Under the pieces are notes generated by a model that saw only the letters and a list, made by a program, of their open reading frames with translations, did not search any database and was not told the DNA's origin. A DNA stretch of 58,862 nt from JAFGED01 sp964551295 (lineage in GTDB: Bacteria; Chloroflexota; Anaerolineae; B4-G1). Below, one piece after another: positions 26,217-36,186 of the stretch (the first letter of the stretch is position 1; the number at the start of each line of letters is the position of its first letter). Location: contig CAZKDJ010000005.1 of the NCBI GenBank assembly GCA_964551295.1, forward strand, positions 1 to 58,862, written 5' to 3'. The position numbers and the translations under genes are program-made.

Positions 26217-29200
26217 GGCTAGCAACTTCCTTTACTTGTGACTCTTCCTCGTCGCCTCCATCGTCTTGCGGCGACGGAGTGACGCCCAAACGCACAAAGG
26301 CACGCGACGTCCTCAGCGCGCCGAACAACTCGTCCACCGCCGTCTGCACGACGCCGTCGATACTGGCAGCGCGGCGCATCTTTTCCGTGATGTCGCGGGT
26401 CAAGCGCTCACGGGCAGCGCGGCGCTGCGTTTCGTCAAGCAGGCGTATGTTTTCGGCAGCCAGTGCGAACTGCTCACTGACGCCCTCGACCAGAGCGATG
26501 TCGTCAGCGCTCCAGCGGCTCCCTTCTTCTTCGACCTTGAATCCCACTGCGCCAAGGGACTGTCCGCGTAACGTAACCGGAACCACCAGGACCGATGACC
26601 CGTCGTCCTCCTCCATAACGATCGAGTGCTGTTCTTTCATGGCCTGTCGCACCTCAGGCAGCAATGCGTCGTCGAGGGGTACCAAGTCGGCACCGACCTG
26701 CTTGTAGCCACTGACACCCTGGGTTTGTGCGTAATCACTCCACACCCGCTCCAGGTAACGTTGCTGAGTGGCCTCTACCTCTGCGAGAGCAGCCTGCGTC
26801 TGCTCGAACAGCCGGGCGTTGGCGATGGCGTTGGCCAATTGATCGGCCATTGTCTGCAAGACCGTGACGTCCTCATCGCTGAAGGCGGCCTCCCGCGCGG
26901 ACTGGATCGTCAGCGCGCCGATGGCCTCGCCGCGGCTGACGAGCGGCAGCGCAAACTCGGACCGCGTCTCTGGCAGCAATGGGTTCTCGAAGCGCACTGC
27001 CTCCTCGCCCACGTCCAGCGCGATGCGTGCCTGCTTGTTTGCCACGGAAGCACCAATCATGGAGGCGCCCCCAATCTCGAGCTTGTGCCCCTGTGCGATC
27101 ATCTGCTGGCCTGCCTCGCCGGTGCCCGCCCGCAGCAGGACCCACTCGCCGGGTTCGCCCGCCGAACCTTCCTTGTCCACCAGGAACAGACCGGCATAGT
27201 ACAGATCGAACCGTTCCCGCACCAGGTCTACGACCTGCTGGGTCAACGCGTCCAGATCGAGAACGCTGCTGGCGACGCGCGAGACCTCGGCGGCGGTCTG
27301 AAGCTGAAGGGCGCGCCTCTCCAGAGCAAGCTCCGCCCGCCTACGCTGGGTGATTTCCCGGCCTATGCCCACGATCCCGATGATCTTGCCTTGGCTGTCG
27401 CGTAGAGGCACTTTGGTCGCCAAGTTCCATCTCATTCGGCCGTCGGAGCTATCTATCGGTTCTTCGCGGTTGATCACTGGTTGACCGGACTGAATGATCA
27501 TCTCCTCGTCGGCGCGAAATTTGGCAGCCAATTCCGGCGGCACAAAGTCAAAATCCGTCTTGCCCAGGATGTCGTCCAGGCTGTCCACCCTCATACGTTG
27601 CACCAACGCCTTGTTGCACATGATAAACCGGCTCTCGGTATCCTTGGCATAGATGCGATCGGGCACGTTGTCTATCAGAGTGCGCAGCAGATTGCGCTCT
27701 TCCATCAACGTCTCCTCTACCCGCCTTTGATTCTCCAGGAGACGCACCCCTTGCAATGTGCTGCTGATCTGCGTGCTCAACGTTTCACAGGTTGTCAACT
27801 CCCGTGGCCCTGCCTCGAACAGAACGAAGCCAATTTGATTCTGCTGAAAGAATAACGGTCGGACCACTAGGCAGTACCACCTATCCTGAGGCAACAAGCC
27901 TTCCGGGACCAAGCGGTGCGAGGGGAACCGGTGTCCCTCGACATCCAGCTCAATCCGTTTCGGCCTCCCGGAATCGCCCTCCGAACCCGAAGGGTTCGCC
28001 TCGTCGTAGGCCAGCACCAAACGAGACCATTCGGGCGCCGGTTGTGGATACGCGTATGGCTGGGGGTCCTCGTATAACGAGAGGTAGGCGCTGGGAATGC
28101 CCACGCGGGGCAACCCCTCCGCCAGCATATCCAGCGAATTCTCCAAGTCGAGCGTCGTGATAAGTGCCTCCCCCACCTGCCACAGCGTCCGAGCGTGTAC
28201 CTCTGTCTGCAGCACCTGGTGGCCCTGCACCCGCCACGCCGTCTCGCCAATCAGCACCCGCGCCTGCAGCCACAGTCTCTCGGCTCGCGACGCCGAATCC
28301 TCATCAAGGTGAGGCAACAGGTGTTGGCACATTGTGGATAGCGCCGCCCGCCAGATGGCCACGTTGCCTCCCGCTGCCACCGCTTGACACACAATTGAGT
28401 CCAGGTTCGACAAAAACGGGCCCGATGTTTCCCCGCTCAATGCATCGGCAAAAGCGTCCAGTAGCTGTTCCGCCTGCTCAGCGGTGAATCCAACAGAGAG
28501 TACCCCCGTCGCCTGTACCATCTCAGAAAGAATGCTTTTTCGCTGTGCTCGCACGGCGGCCTTGACCGTCTGGCCTTTCTTTTTTGCTGCCTGCTCCGGC
28601 TCGGCCTGCAACACTGCCGGGGATGGACAGCCACACGATTGGCGTATCACTGTCTCTGCCGGGAGCGTCACCCGCTGTGGCACCTTGTCGCCGGCCAAGA
28701 GCGCCAACAGCATCTCGGTCGCCCGCTTTCCCTGTTTGTAAAGCGACTGCCGCACGGTGGTCAAAGGGGGTGTGACAAACTCGGTCTCCTCCACATCGTC
28801 AAAACCCACCACGGCCACGTCATCGGGCACCCGTATTCCCCGCGCCTGCAACGTCTCCAGAGCGCCAAGGGCCATATCGTCATTCGCCGCCACCACGGCC
28901 TCAAAGTCTGCTCCCCGCTCGTCGAGCAGTAGATTGATTGCCGCCACCCCGGAGGGGCGCAAAAAATCGCCGGGCGCAACGAGATCGGGATCGAAGGGAA
29001 TACCAAACTCCTCCAGCACATCGCTATAGGTATGGTATCTCAGCTCTGCCTCTGCGCTGGTTTCAGGTCCCCGGATGAAAGCGATGCGGCGATAACCGTG
29101 GGCCTCGACAAGGTGAATCAGCACATCGCGCAAGCCCTTCTCGTTATCGACCACCAAGCTGGTAATGCCTTCCAGCGCCAGACCGATGCTGACTACGGGC

Positions 29201-29520
29201 AAGGGACGAAAACCGGCACAGAATGATCCGATCTCTTTGAGATCTGCCTGAGAACCCACTGCACTGGCCATGACCATCACGCCGCCCACACTCTCTGCGC
29301 TCACCAGATCATAGATCACGTTGCCCTGACTCTCAAACCCGGCAGGCACGCCCAACCGTCCACCAACAAAGCAGAGCAGGTTGACATCTCGCTCACGGGC
29401 CGCTTCGATCACGCTGGTCGCAATGTCAGCCTGGTATTCGTACACGAGTTGGTCAGTGATCAAGGCAATGGTCGGACGTGTGTCCCGTTTGCCCGTTGTC
29501 TTGCGCTTACTTTTACTCAT
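26209..29520 (-). CDS. LacI-type ligand-binding/PAS/GAF sensor without DNA-binding or output domain
   Basis: The 1103-residue protein starts directly with a LacI/periplasmic-binding-protein fold (about 15-300: TIALITDQ, AHGYRRIAFIRG, VPDDVAVVGFDDVEE, TTVRQSLYKQG) that ends in the QSCGC motif typical of this sensor subfamily. It lacks the LacI helix-turn-helix. A helical stretch (about 320-450), an uncharacterised sensor segment (about 455-610), a PAS domain (RIYAKDTESRFIMCN, GREITQRRRAEL, about 625-745), an LYY-type GAF (about 760-925), a truncated GAF and the shared tail (VVQTAVDELFGALRTSRAFVRLG) follow. No signal peptide is present, so it senses cytoplasmic ligands, possibly sugars or nucleosides. 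GGAG lies 7 bp before the ATG. It overlaps the parA start. Confidence 0.88.
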   Translation of the reverse strand: MSKSKRKTTGKRDTRPTIALITDQLVYEYQADIATSVIEAARERDVNLLCFVGGRLGVPAGFESQGNVIYDLVSAESVGGVMVMASAVGSQADLKEIGSFCAGFRPLPVVSIGLALEGITSLVVDNEKGLRDVLIHLVEAHGYRRIAFIRGPETSAEAELRYHTYSDVLEEFGIPFDPDLVAPGDFLRPSGVAAINLLLDERGADFEAVVAANDDMALGALETLQARGIRVPDDVAVVGFDDVEETEFVTPPLTTVRQSLYKQGKRATEMLLALLAGDKVPQRVTLPAETVIRQSCGCPSPAVLQAEPEQAAKKKGQTVKAAVRAQRKSILSEMVQATGVLSVGFTAEQAEQLLDAFADALSGETSGPFLSNLDSIVCQAVAAGGNVAIWRAALSTMCQHLLPHLDEDSASRAERLWLQARVLIGETAWRVQGHQVLQTEVHARTLWQVGEALITTLDLENSLDMLAEGLPRVGIPSAYLSLYEDPQPYAYPQPAPEWSRLVLAYDEANPSGSEGDSGRPKRIELDVEGHRFPSHRLVPEGLLPQDRWYCLVVRPLFFQQNQIGFVLFEAGPRELTTCETLSTQISSTLQGVRLLENQRRVEETLMEERNLLRTLIDNVPDRIYAKDTESRFIMCNKALVQRMRVDSLDDILGKTDFDFVPPELAAKFRADEEMIIQSGQPVINREEPIDSSDGRMRWNLATKVPLRDSQGKIIGIVGIGREITQRRRAELALERRALQLQTAAEVSRVASSVLDLDALTQQVVDLVRERFDLYYAGLFLVDKEGSAGEPGEWVLLRAGTGEAGQQMIAQGHKLEIGGASMIGASVANKQARIALDVGEEAVRFENPLLPETRSEFALPLVSRGEAIGALTIQSAREAAFSDEDVTVLQTMADQLANAIANARLFEQTQAALAEVEATQQRYLERVWSDYAQTQGVSGYKQVGADLVPLDDALLPEVRQAMKEQHSIVMEEDDGSSVLVVPVTLRGQSLGAVGFKVEEEGSRWSADDIALVEGVSEQFALAAENIRLLDETQRRAARERLTRDITEKMRRAASIDGVVQTAVDELFGALRTSRAFVRLGVTPSPQDDGGDEEESQVKEVASHD

Positions 29521-29573
29521 ACAACATCTCCATCAACTAAAACACCGACCTAGCAGCAGCACACCCAGCCGGT

Positions 29574-31802
29574 CTATTCCTCTCGGGTGTTCGTTCCTCC
29601 ATCTTCACCTTCATCCCTCACTGCTCCAGTCCCAATGCCCAGCTGTACGAAAGCAGACGATACTCTCAGAGCAGAGGCCATCTCTCGAATGGTGGTCTGC
29701 ATCAGGGCATCCATATCGACCGTGCGCCGCATCCTATCCACAATATGGCTCAGCAACTGCTCGTGGGCGGCGCGACGCTGCGTATCACGGTAGAGCCGAG
29801 CACTCTCCAACGCCTCGCCCAGTTGGTCGGTCAGTGCCTCCAACAGGGCCAACTCCTCATCCGTCCATTCGCCGGTCTCGGTGGGTCTGCTGGTGCTCAG
29901 TACGCCGATCACTTGACCGCGCACCTTGATGGGCACAGCTATGGCGGTCTTTCCGTCGTCGTTACTGCTCTGCACTACCGTCTCCTTCTGCAAAGCCTGC
30001 TCCATCTCGGGTCGCCAAGCTCCCCCGGCCCGGACAATTCCACGCTCGCCACTGCGGTAGCCCATGTCACCTCGTGTCTGCAACAAGCTGGCCCAAGCCT
30101 CACGGCTCAACTCGCCGTAGGCACGCCCGGCGGCCTCGAGAGCCGCGCGACTCTCGGCGAGCAGACGCGCGTTCTCCAACGCAATAGCAACCTGGTCAGC
30201 CATGGTCTGAAACACAGAGACGGCCTCCTCGTCAAAAGCAGCGGGCAGGCTGCTCTGTATCGTCAGGGCACCGATAACGCGTCCCCGGACTCGCAAGGGC
30301 AAAGCCACCTCAGAGCGCGTTTCCGGCAGTTCCTCCGTAGCCAGGCGTACGGCATCCTCACCGATGTCCAGCGCGATACGCGACTGCGCATTGGCAATAC
30401 ACCATCCAATCATACCTTCGCCAATCCTGATCCGGTGACCGCGAGCCAACATCACCCGTCCAGCTCCGCCGGTACCGGCCTGCAACACAGCCCACTCGCC
30501 AATCTCATCGACCAGGAACAAGCCCACGTAATACAGGCTGAATCGCTGCCGGATCGACTCGACCACCTGTTGGATCAACTGCTCCACATCTAGGATCGAG
30601 GAAGCCGCACGCGCTACCTCCGCCGAGGCCTCCAGGTAGGTCGAACGCTGCTCCAACTCGAGCGTGCGCGCCGCCACTCGCTCCTCCAAGCCGCCGATGA
30701 GCTCCCGCAACTGGGCCGTCATGCTGTTAAAAGCCTTGGCCAAGTCTACCACTTCGGCCGGCCCTGCCATGGCCACTTGCAGTTCCATTTCACCTTCGGC
30801 GACTCGGCTGGCCGTCTCGGTCAAATTGCGCAGCGGCACAGACAGGCGCCGTGCCAGGTAAACACCGAGCAGCCCGGTCAGCGTCGCCATAACCAATACA
30901 ACACCCACCGATATCATCGCGCTCTGGATCACTTCCCGGTAGGCCTCTGCTACCGGCAGCTCGATCACGACGGCCCAGTCAGGCGTTCCCAAGGGAACAT
31001 AGGTGGCCACAACACGGGTCCCATTGATACCCGTGGATATATTGGCCCCGGTCTCATCGACGAGTGCGGGGTTTCTGACAAACTCATCGACCTCGCTTAG
31101 CCGGTCCACGTTCTCGCCGCGCAAAACGCGAGCGACATCCTCAAAAGCGATCAAATTGCCGTATCTGTCCACCACGTAGGCTAGCCCATCTTCGCCAACC
31201 TCCAGCTGATCCATCAAATCCCACATGAACTTTAGATTCACTTCGGCCATCAACGTTCCTTGAAAATCTCCAAAGACGTCTATAGCCGGGACAGCCACGA
31301 TCACCATCGGTTCGCTGGTTATGTCATCGACATATACCGGGCCAACGTATCGTTCTCCCCGCTTGACCCGAGTAAATACGTCCGCCCCGGCCAGTTCTAT
31401 GAGCCGTCTCGACTTTGCCTGTGCCAGGCGAGAGCTCTGGGCAACTTCCCGCCCCTGTATATCCAGCAAGGACAAGTGGCGAAAGGCCTGCTCAAGGCCC
31501 AGTAGGTTCGCCAGGACCCGAATCTGCTCTTCCTGCGAGGTCAAACGGGGATCGCTGAGTTTAGCCGCAGCCTCCAATACACTGAACTTTTCATTCACAA
31601 AACTGACGACTGTATTGGCTGCGTCCTGAGCGATGAACTGTTGCTCACGGGCAACGCTCTCTCGTTGGGCTCGGATGCTGAAAAACAACTGCACGCCGCC
31701 CGCAGCCAACAAGATGACCACACCCAAGACCAAAAAGGCAATGGTCAACGTAGCTGCCAAACTTGGCAAAGCCCTGGGCCCTTTTGTTCTAACAGACATC
31801 AT
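29574..31802 (-). CDS. Cache-HAMP-GAF transmembrane sensor without output domain
   Basis: The 742-residue protein has a first membrane helix (about 15-45), an extracytoplasmic double-Cache-like domain (about 50-290, with GPVYVDDITSEPMVIVAVPA and EDGLAYVVDRYGNLIAF), a second helix, and a HAMP domain (about 315-370, LARRLSVPLRNLTETASRVAEGE). An LYY-type GAF (FSLYYVGLFLVDE), a truncated GAF (VPIKVRGQVIGVLSTS) and the shared tail (LMQTTIREMASALRVSSAFVQLG) follow. It lacks both a kinase core and a chemoreceptor signalling hairpin. It follows a substrate-binding lipoprotein gene by 76 bp, and the pair is duplicated at 32936-36150. The lipoprotein is inferred to present ligand to this Cache domain. 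Two adjacent ATG codons are possible starts (31802, 31799). Confidence 0.88.
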   Translation of the reverse strand: MMSVRTKGPRALPSLAATLTIAFLVLGVVILLAAGGVQLFFSIRAQRESVAREQQFIAQDAANTVVSFVNEKFSVLEAAAKLSDPRLTSQEEQIRVLANLLGLEQAFRHLSLLDIQGREVAQSSRLAQAKSRRLIELAGADVFTRVKRGERYVGPVYVDDITSEPMVIVAVPAIDVFGDFQGTLMAEVNLKFMWDLMDQLEVGEDGLAYVVDRYGNLIAFEDVARVLRGENVDRLSEVDEFVRNPALVDETGANISTGINGTRVVATYVPLGTPDWAVVIELPVAEAYREVIQSAMISVGVVLVMATLTGLLGVYLARRLSVPLRNLTETASRVAEGEMELQVAMAGPAEVVDLAKAFNSMTAQLRELIGGLEERVAARTLELEQRSTYLEASAEVARAASSILDVEQLIQQVVESIRQRFSLYYVGLFLVDEIGEWAVLQAGTGGAGRVMLARGHRIRIGEGMIGWCIANAQSRIALDIGEDAVRLATEELPETRSEVALPLRVRGRVIGALTIQSSLPAAFDEEAVSVFQTMADQVAIALENARLLAESRAALEAAGRAYGELSREAWASLLQTRGDMGYRSGERGIVRAGGAWRPEMEQALQKETVVQSSNDDGKTAIAVPIKVRGQVIGVLSTSRPTETGEWTDEELALLEALTDQLGEALESARLYRDTQRRAAHEQLLSHIVDRMRRTVDMDALMQTTIREMASALRVSSAFVQLGIGTGAVRDEGEDGGTNTREE

Positions 31803-31878
31803 CTAACCTCATGACTATTTATCTCGAGACTACAGCCCACCTCACCATACCCGCTAGGCAATCGCTCGCCTCAACCGA

Positions 31879-32895
31879 CTAACGAATGACTTTGACTGCC
31901 TGCGCCAGCAGGATTTCAGGCACCGTCACTCCTAGATCTTGAGCCACCTTGGTGTTGATTATCAGGTAACTCTCGGACGAGACAAGTGGGATGGTGCCGG
32001 CTGGGGTGCCCTGGAGAATCTTGTCGGCCAGAGGCGCTGCTTGTTCGCCCGTTTTGAAGTGGTCAATGCCCACATCAAAAACAGCCCCATAGCCCTCCAC
32101 CTCCATTATGGCCCCGCCAATCGGAATCTGGTGCTCGGTCGCAAAGCGAGCCATGACCAGAAAAGGGTCGGGCGTCACGCCAAGGGGCTCAGGTATGATC
32201 AGGATCGCATCTACGCCAATGTCATCCCCTTCAGCCTGCGCCTGTAGAAAATCCTCGAGCTCTGCTGCATCGTCCACGGGGGCCTCGATCAGGGTTACAC
32301 CTGCGGCCTCGGCCGTCGGATGCAGTATCTCTAACTGGCTGTCTACAATGGGGTACCCGCGCTGATAGGGCACCACCATGCGCGTGGCCTCCGGCGCCAG
32401 CTGGCACATGATCTCGAACCGCTTGAGCGCAATATCCGGGCCGGGGTAGCGCACGCCAGTCATATTCCCACCAGGTTCGCGCACACTATCGACCAGGCCG
32501 GTGCCTTCTATGTTGGCAACGGAGAAAACCACAGGAATGTCCGTCCCTTGCGTGGCGGCCTTCGCCTCCTGGGACGCCTCGGTGGGAAACACAAAGATCA
32601 AATCCACCTCATCGGCCACGAATCCATCGACGATGCCCCGGTACGCCGCCATGTCAAATTCTGTGCTTTGGACATCGTAAAAGATGTTTTGGCCCTCGAC
32701 GTAGCCCAGTTCCTCTATCCCGGCCTTGAACCCGTCCACTGCATCGACAGCAAAACTCAGACCAGACAGAATACCCACCCGATACACCTCGGGCTCCTCT
32801 GCGCAACAGCCGCTCAAAAGCAAGGGCAACACGGTTACAAACGCTAGCAACATCCGGCACCTCACTCTGTTCTGGAAAAACCCCCTCCTTCTCAT
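31879..32895 (-). CDS. Substrate-binding lipoprotein of the ABC_sub_bind (TrpX-like) family, orphan
   Basis: The 338-residue protein has an N-terminal signal with lipobox LLLSGC and a type-I binding fold (YRVGILSGLSFAVDAVDGF, VDLIFVFPTEASQEAKAAT, TGVRYPGPD). The start at 32895 is set by GGAGGG 7 bp upstream of the ATG. Members of this family bind small ligands, often aromatic amino acids, for ABC importers, but no permease or ATPase gene is in the cluster. It alternates with Cache-HAMP-GAF sensors, so it is inferred to be a receptor component rather than transporter part. It is nearly identical to the protein at 35143-36150 through its central ~200 residues and diverges in the last ~40. Confidence 0.88.
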   Translation of the reverse strand: MRRRGFFQNRVRCRMLLAFVTVLPLLLSGCCAEEPEVYRVGILSGLSFAVDAVDGFKAGIEELGYVEGQNIFYDVQSTEFDMAAYRGIVDGFVADEVDLIFVFPTEASQEAKAATQGTDIPVVFSVANIEGTGLVDSVREPGGNMTGVRYPGPDIALKRFEIMCQLAPEATRMVVPYQRGYPIVDSQLEILHPTAEAAGVTLIEAPVDDAAELEDFLQAQAEGDDIGVDAILIIPEPLGVTPDPFLVMARFATEHQIPIGGAIMEVEGYGAVFDVGIDHFKTGEQAAPLADKILQGTPAGTIPLVSSESYLIINTKVAQDLGVTVPEILLAQAVKVIR

Positions 32896-32935
32896 AAACT
32901 TGCCCTCCCAAATATAAAGTTTTTCGAAAGCATAT

Positions 32936-35119
32936 CTACCTCTTCGTGTTGACGCCACCACTCATACGTAGCTCGACTTCGGCGACGTCCATAGCCTCAC
33001 TGATCTCTCGGACTGCTGTCTGCAACACCATATCTATGTCCAATGTCTCACGTACGCGCCCCGCGATCTCGGCGGTCAACCGCTCACGGGCAGCGTGGCT
33101 TTGAGTCTCGTCCAGCAGTCTGAGGTTCTCTGCAGCCAACGTCATGCGCGCGACAATGGCCTCGGTCAGGGCAATCTCTTCATCCGTCCACTGCCGCGTT
33201 TCATCCTGATCGTGAATACCCAGGGCGCCAATGACCTGCCCACGCAAGGTGAGAGGCAAGACCAAAGCAGAGTGCCCATCCTCTTCCGTCAACACTTTCG
33301 CTCCCTGCGCCGTATCTTGCACCTGCAGGGCCTGCTGGATCTCCGGCAGCACCTCTTTATCCAGCGAGGAGGCGTCAGGGCGCTGTGTGTCGTAACTGGT
33401 CACCTCGGCAGTCTTGGCATACTCGGCCCACACATGGCCCAAGTAACGTCGCTGGGTAGCCTCCATATCCTCCAGGGCAGATTGAGCGTCGGCAAAGAGC
33501 CGGGCATTATCGATGGCAACCGCCACTTGATCAGCCATGGTCTGCATCACGGCAATGTCCGCTTCATCGAAGGCGGCCGCTTCCACACTCTGCACCGTCA
33601 CCGCCCCGATGACGCATCCCCGCGACCGCAGTGGCAGCGCCATCTCCGAGTGCGTCTCCGGCAATAATGGGTTATCGAAACGCACAGCCTCCTCTCCTAC
33701 GTCGAAGGCAATCCGCGCCTCTGCCCGAGCCGTACACTGGCCGATCATCGACTCACCACCAACCTCCAACTGGTGCCCACGCTCCAGCATCTTGCGTCCC
33801 GCGTCACCTGCACCCGCGCGCAGGACTGCGAACCGCCGTTCCTCATCGACGAGAAACAAACCCACGTAGTAGAGATCAAACCGCTCGCGGATGAGATCAA
33901 CCGTCTGTCGCAGCAGCTCGTCCGGGTCAAGGACCGAAGTAGTGGCACGAGCGACATCGGCCGCCGCCTGTAGGTTACGCGTGCGGTTGGCCACGCGCTG
34001 CTCCAGGTTGCCGATGAGGTCCCGTAGCTGCGCCGTCATGTTGTTGAACGCCCCTGCCAGTCTGGCTACCTCCCTCGAACCGGCCATAGTCGCCTGCAAA
34101 TCAATCTCGCCACCGGCAATCCGGGTGGCCGTCTCGGTCAATGCGAGCAGGGGGGCGGTCAAGCGGCGCACGACGAGGACGAGCAATACTCCATTCACCC
34201 CCGCCGTCAACAACGTGATCGACCCCAAGATCACCGTGTTTCGGATACCCAGTCGCCTGGCTTCCGCCATCGGCAACTCGGTCACGACGGCCCAGTCGGG
34301 CACCCCCAGGGGAACATAGTTCGCAGTGACTTCTTCACCATTGATACCTACCATCTCCGCTGACACGACTTCGCCAGCAGGTACAGGGTTTCGCATGAAC
34401 TGGCCGACCAGGTCCAAATGGCTCGCTCTCTCACCGCGCAGCACGCGTGATATGTCGCCAAAAGCGATCAGATTGCCCTGTCTGTCCACCACGTAAGCCA
34501 GACCGGCCTCGCCGATCTCCAGACTACCCACCAGATCCCACATGAACTTTAAGGTCACCTCGGCCATCAACACCCCTTGGAAATCCCCCAAGGCGTCTGT
34601 GACCGGCACCGCCATGACCACCATCGGCTCACTGGACGCTTCATCGACGTACACCGGGCTGATATACTTATCTCCCTGCCTGATCTTGTCGAACAAATCG
34701 CTCTCCACTCGATCCATCAGCTGTCCCGACACCGCCCGCGACAAGCGGGAAGCCCAGGCCAGTTCCCGTCCTTGCGAATCTAGCAACAGCAGCTGGCGAA
34801 AGTGAGGGGCGAGCCCCAGCAGGCCACGCAGGATGGCCCGCTGTTCCTCCGGGGAAACAGAGACCGGGTCGATGACTCCGACCACCACCTCCAGTCCCTC
34901 GAACTCTACCTGGATGGAGTTGGCGACCGTAAGGGCGGCCTCTTTGGCAATGAGCTCTTGCTGGCTGCCGACACTCTCCTGGCGCGCTTGGATAAAGATG
35001 AGCAGTTGAGGGATGTAGGCGACCACCTGGGTTCCCACGCTCAAAACCAGGAAAACAATGACCAACGTAGTCACCAAGCTGCGTGGTGCCCCGGACTTTC
35101 CTTCTCGTTTGAACATCAT
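32936..35119 (-). CDS. Cache-HAMP-GAF transmembrane sensor without output domain (paralog)
   Basis: The 727-residue paralog of the 29574-31802 protein has the same order: membrane helix, extracytoplasmic Cache-like domain (SPVYVDEASSEPMVVMAVPV, GEAGLAYVVDRQGNLIAF), membrane helix, HAMP (VRRLTAPLLALTETATRIAGGE), LYY-type GAF (FDLYYVGLFLVDE, GHQLEVGGESMIGQ), truncated GAF (LPLTLRGQVIGALGIH) and shared tail (VLQTAVREISEAMDVAEVELRMS). The extracytoplasmic parts have diverged more than those of the neighbouring lipoproteins, suggesting different ligands or docking surfaces. GAGGTAGG precedes two tandem ATG codons (35119, 35116). No transmitter domain is visible. Confidence 0.88.
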   Translation of the reverse strand: MMFKREGKSGAPRSLVTTLVIVFLVLSVGTQVVAYIPQLLIFIQARQESVGSQQELIAKEAALTVANSIQVEFEGLEVVVGVIDPVSVSPEEQRAILRGLLGLAPHFRQLLLLDSQGRELAWASRLSRAVSGQLMDRVESDLFDKIRQGDKYISPVYVDEASSEPMVVMAVPVTDALGDFQGVLMAEVTLKFMWDLVGSLEIGEAGLAYVVDRQGNLIAFGDISRVLRGERASHLDLVGQFMRNPVPAGEVVSAEMVGINGEEVTANYVPLGVPDWAVVTELPMAEARRLGIRNTVILGSITLLTAGVNGVLLVLVVRRLTAPLLALTETATRIAGGEIDLQATMAGSREVARLAGAFNNMTAQLRDLIGNLEQRVANRTRNLQAAADVARATTSVLDPDELLRQTVDLIRERFDLYYVGLFLVDEERRFAVLRAGAGDAGRKMLERGHQLEVGGESMIGQCTARAEARIAFDVGEEAVRFDNPLLPETHSEMALPLRSRGCVIGAVTVQSVEAAAFDEADIAVMQTMADQVAVAIDNARLFADAQSALEDMEATQRRYLGHVWAEYAKTAEVTSYDTQRPDASSLDKEVLPEIQQALQVQDTAQGAKVLTEEDGHSALVLPLTLRGQVIGALGIHDQDETRQWTDEEIALTEAIVARMTLAAENLRLLDETQSHAARERLTAEIAGRVRETLDIDMVLQTAVREISEAMDVAEVELRMSGGVNTKR

Positions 35120-35142
35120 CCTACCTCACATAACGCCCCTAG

Positions 35143-36150
35143 CTAATCACTAATCACCTCGTCTGCCTCTCTCAACAAACTCTCCGGTACTGCCACCTCC
35201 AGATATTGAGCGACATTGTAGTCGATCTTCAAGTAACTCTCGGATGAGACGACCGGGATCGTGCCGGCCGGAGTGCCTCTGAGGACCTTGTCGGCCAGGA
35301 GGGTGGCTTGTTTACCTGTATTGAAGTGATTAATGCCCACATCAAAAATAGACCCATAGCCCTCAACCTCCATCAGAGCCCCACCAACCGGGATCTTGTG
35401 TTCAGCCGCAAAACGGGCCATTACCATAAAAGGTTCAGGTGTCACGCCAAGGGGCTCAGGTATGATCAGGATTGCATCTACGCCAATGTCATCCCCTTCA
35501 GCCTGTGCGTGCAGAAAATCATCGAGTTCTGCTGCATCGTCCACGGGGGCCTCGATCAGGGTTACACCTGCAGCCTCGGCCACCGGGCGCAGCATCTCTA
35601 ACTGGCTTTCTACAATGGGGTACCCGCGCTGATAGGGTACCACCATGCGCGTGGCCTCTGGCGCCAACTCGCACATAACCTCGAAGCGTTTGAGGGCGAT
35701 ATCCGGGCCGGGGTAGCGCACACCGGTGATGTTCCCGCCAGGCTCGCGCACACTATCGACCAGGCCGGTGCCTTCTATGTTGGCAACGGAGAAAACCACA
35801 GGAACGTCAGTCCCTTGCGTGGCGGCCTTGGCCTCCTGGGACGCCTCGGTGGGAAACACAAAGATCAAATCCACCTCGTCGGCCACGAATCCATCGAGGA
35901 TGCCCCGGTACGCCGCCATATCGAACTCTGTGCTTTGCACATCATAAACGATGTTCTCCCCCTCGACGTAGCCCAGTTCCTCCATCCCGGCCTTGAAGCC
36001 GTCCACTGCATCGACAGCAAAACTCAAGCCGCATAGAATACCCACCCGATACACCTTGGGTTTTTTCATGCAGCAGCCACTCAAGAGCAAAGCAAATACG
36101 ATTACTCCGACAAGCACCGTCCACAGATTTCCGATCCTTCTCTGAAACAT
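35143..36150 (-). CDS. Substrate-binding lipoprotein of the ABC_sub_bind family, orphan (paralog)
   Basis: The 335-residue lipoprotein has the signal sequence VIVFALLLSGCC and the same binding fold as the protein at 31879-32895. Long stretches of DNA between the two genes are almost unchanged (for example 32461-32640 against 35741-35920). The very N-terminal and C-terminal ends differ. It is followed after 23 bp by a Cache-HAMP-GAF sensor, as in the other copy. A double ribosome site (GGAGG and AGGAGT) precedes the ATG. The arrangement suggests a duplicated lipoprotein-sensor unit, with the lipoprotein half kept uniform by gene conversion or by strong selection. Confidence 0.88.
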   Translation of the reverse strand: MFQRRIGNLWTVLVGVIVFALLLSGCCMKKPKVYRVGILCGLSFAVDAVDGFKAGMEELGYVEGENIVYDVQSTEFDMAAYRGILDGFVADEVDLIFVFPTEASQEAKAATQGTDVPVVFSVANIEGTGLVDSVREPGGNITGVRYPGPDIALKRFEVMCELAPEATRMVVPYQRGYPIVESQLEMLRPVAEAAGVTLIEAPVDDAAELDDFLHAQAEGDDIGVDAILIIPEPLGVTPEPFMVMARFAAEHKIPVGGALMEVEGYGSIFDVGINHFNTGKQATLLADKVLRGTPAGTIPVVSSESYLKIDYNVAQYLEVAVPESLLREADEVISD

Positions 36151-36186
36151 ACTCCTTACCTCCGACGTAGATTTATGATATATACT

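Noticed and set aside
29574..35119. Cache-HAMP proteins as chemoreceptors
   Set aside because: They lack the conserved methyl-accepting signalling hairpin; GAF domains follow HAMP and no che genes are present.
31879..36150. An ABC import operon
   Set aside because: Only binding proteins are present; no permease or ATPase gene lies within the window.
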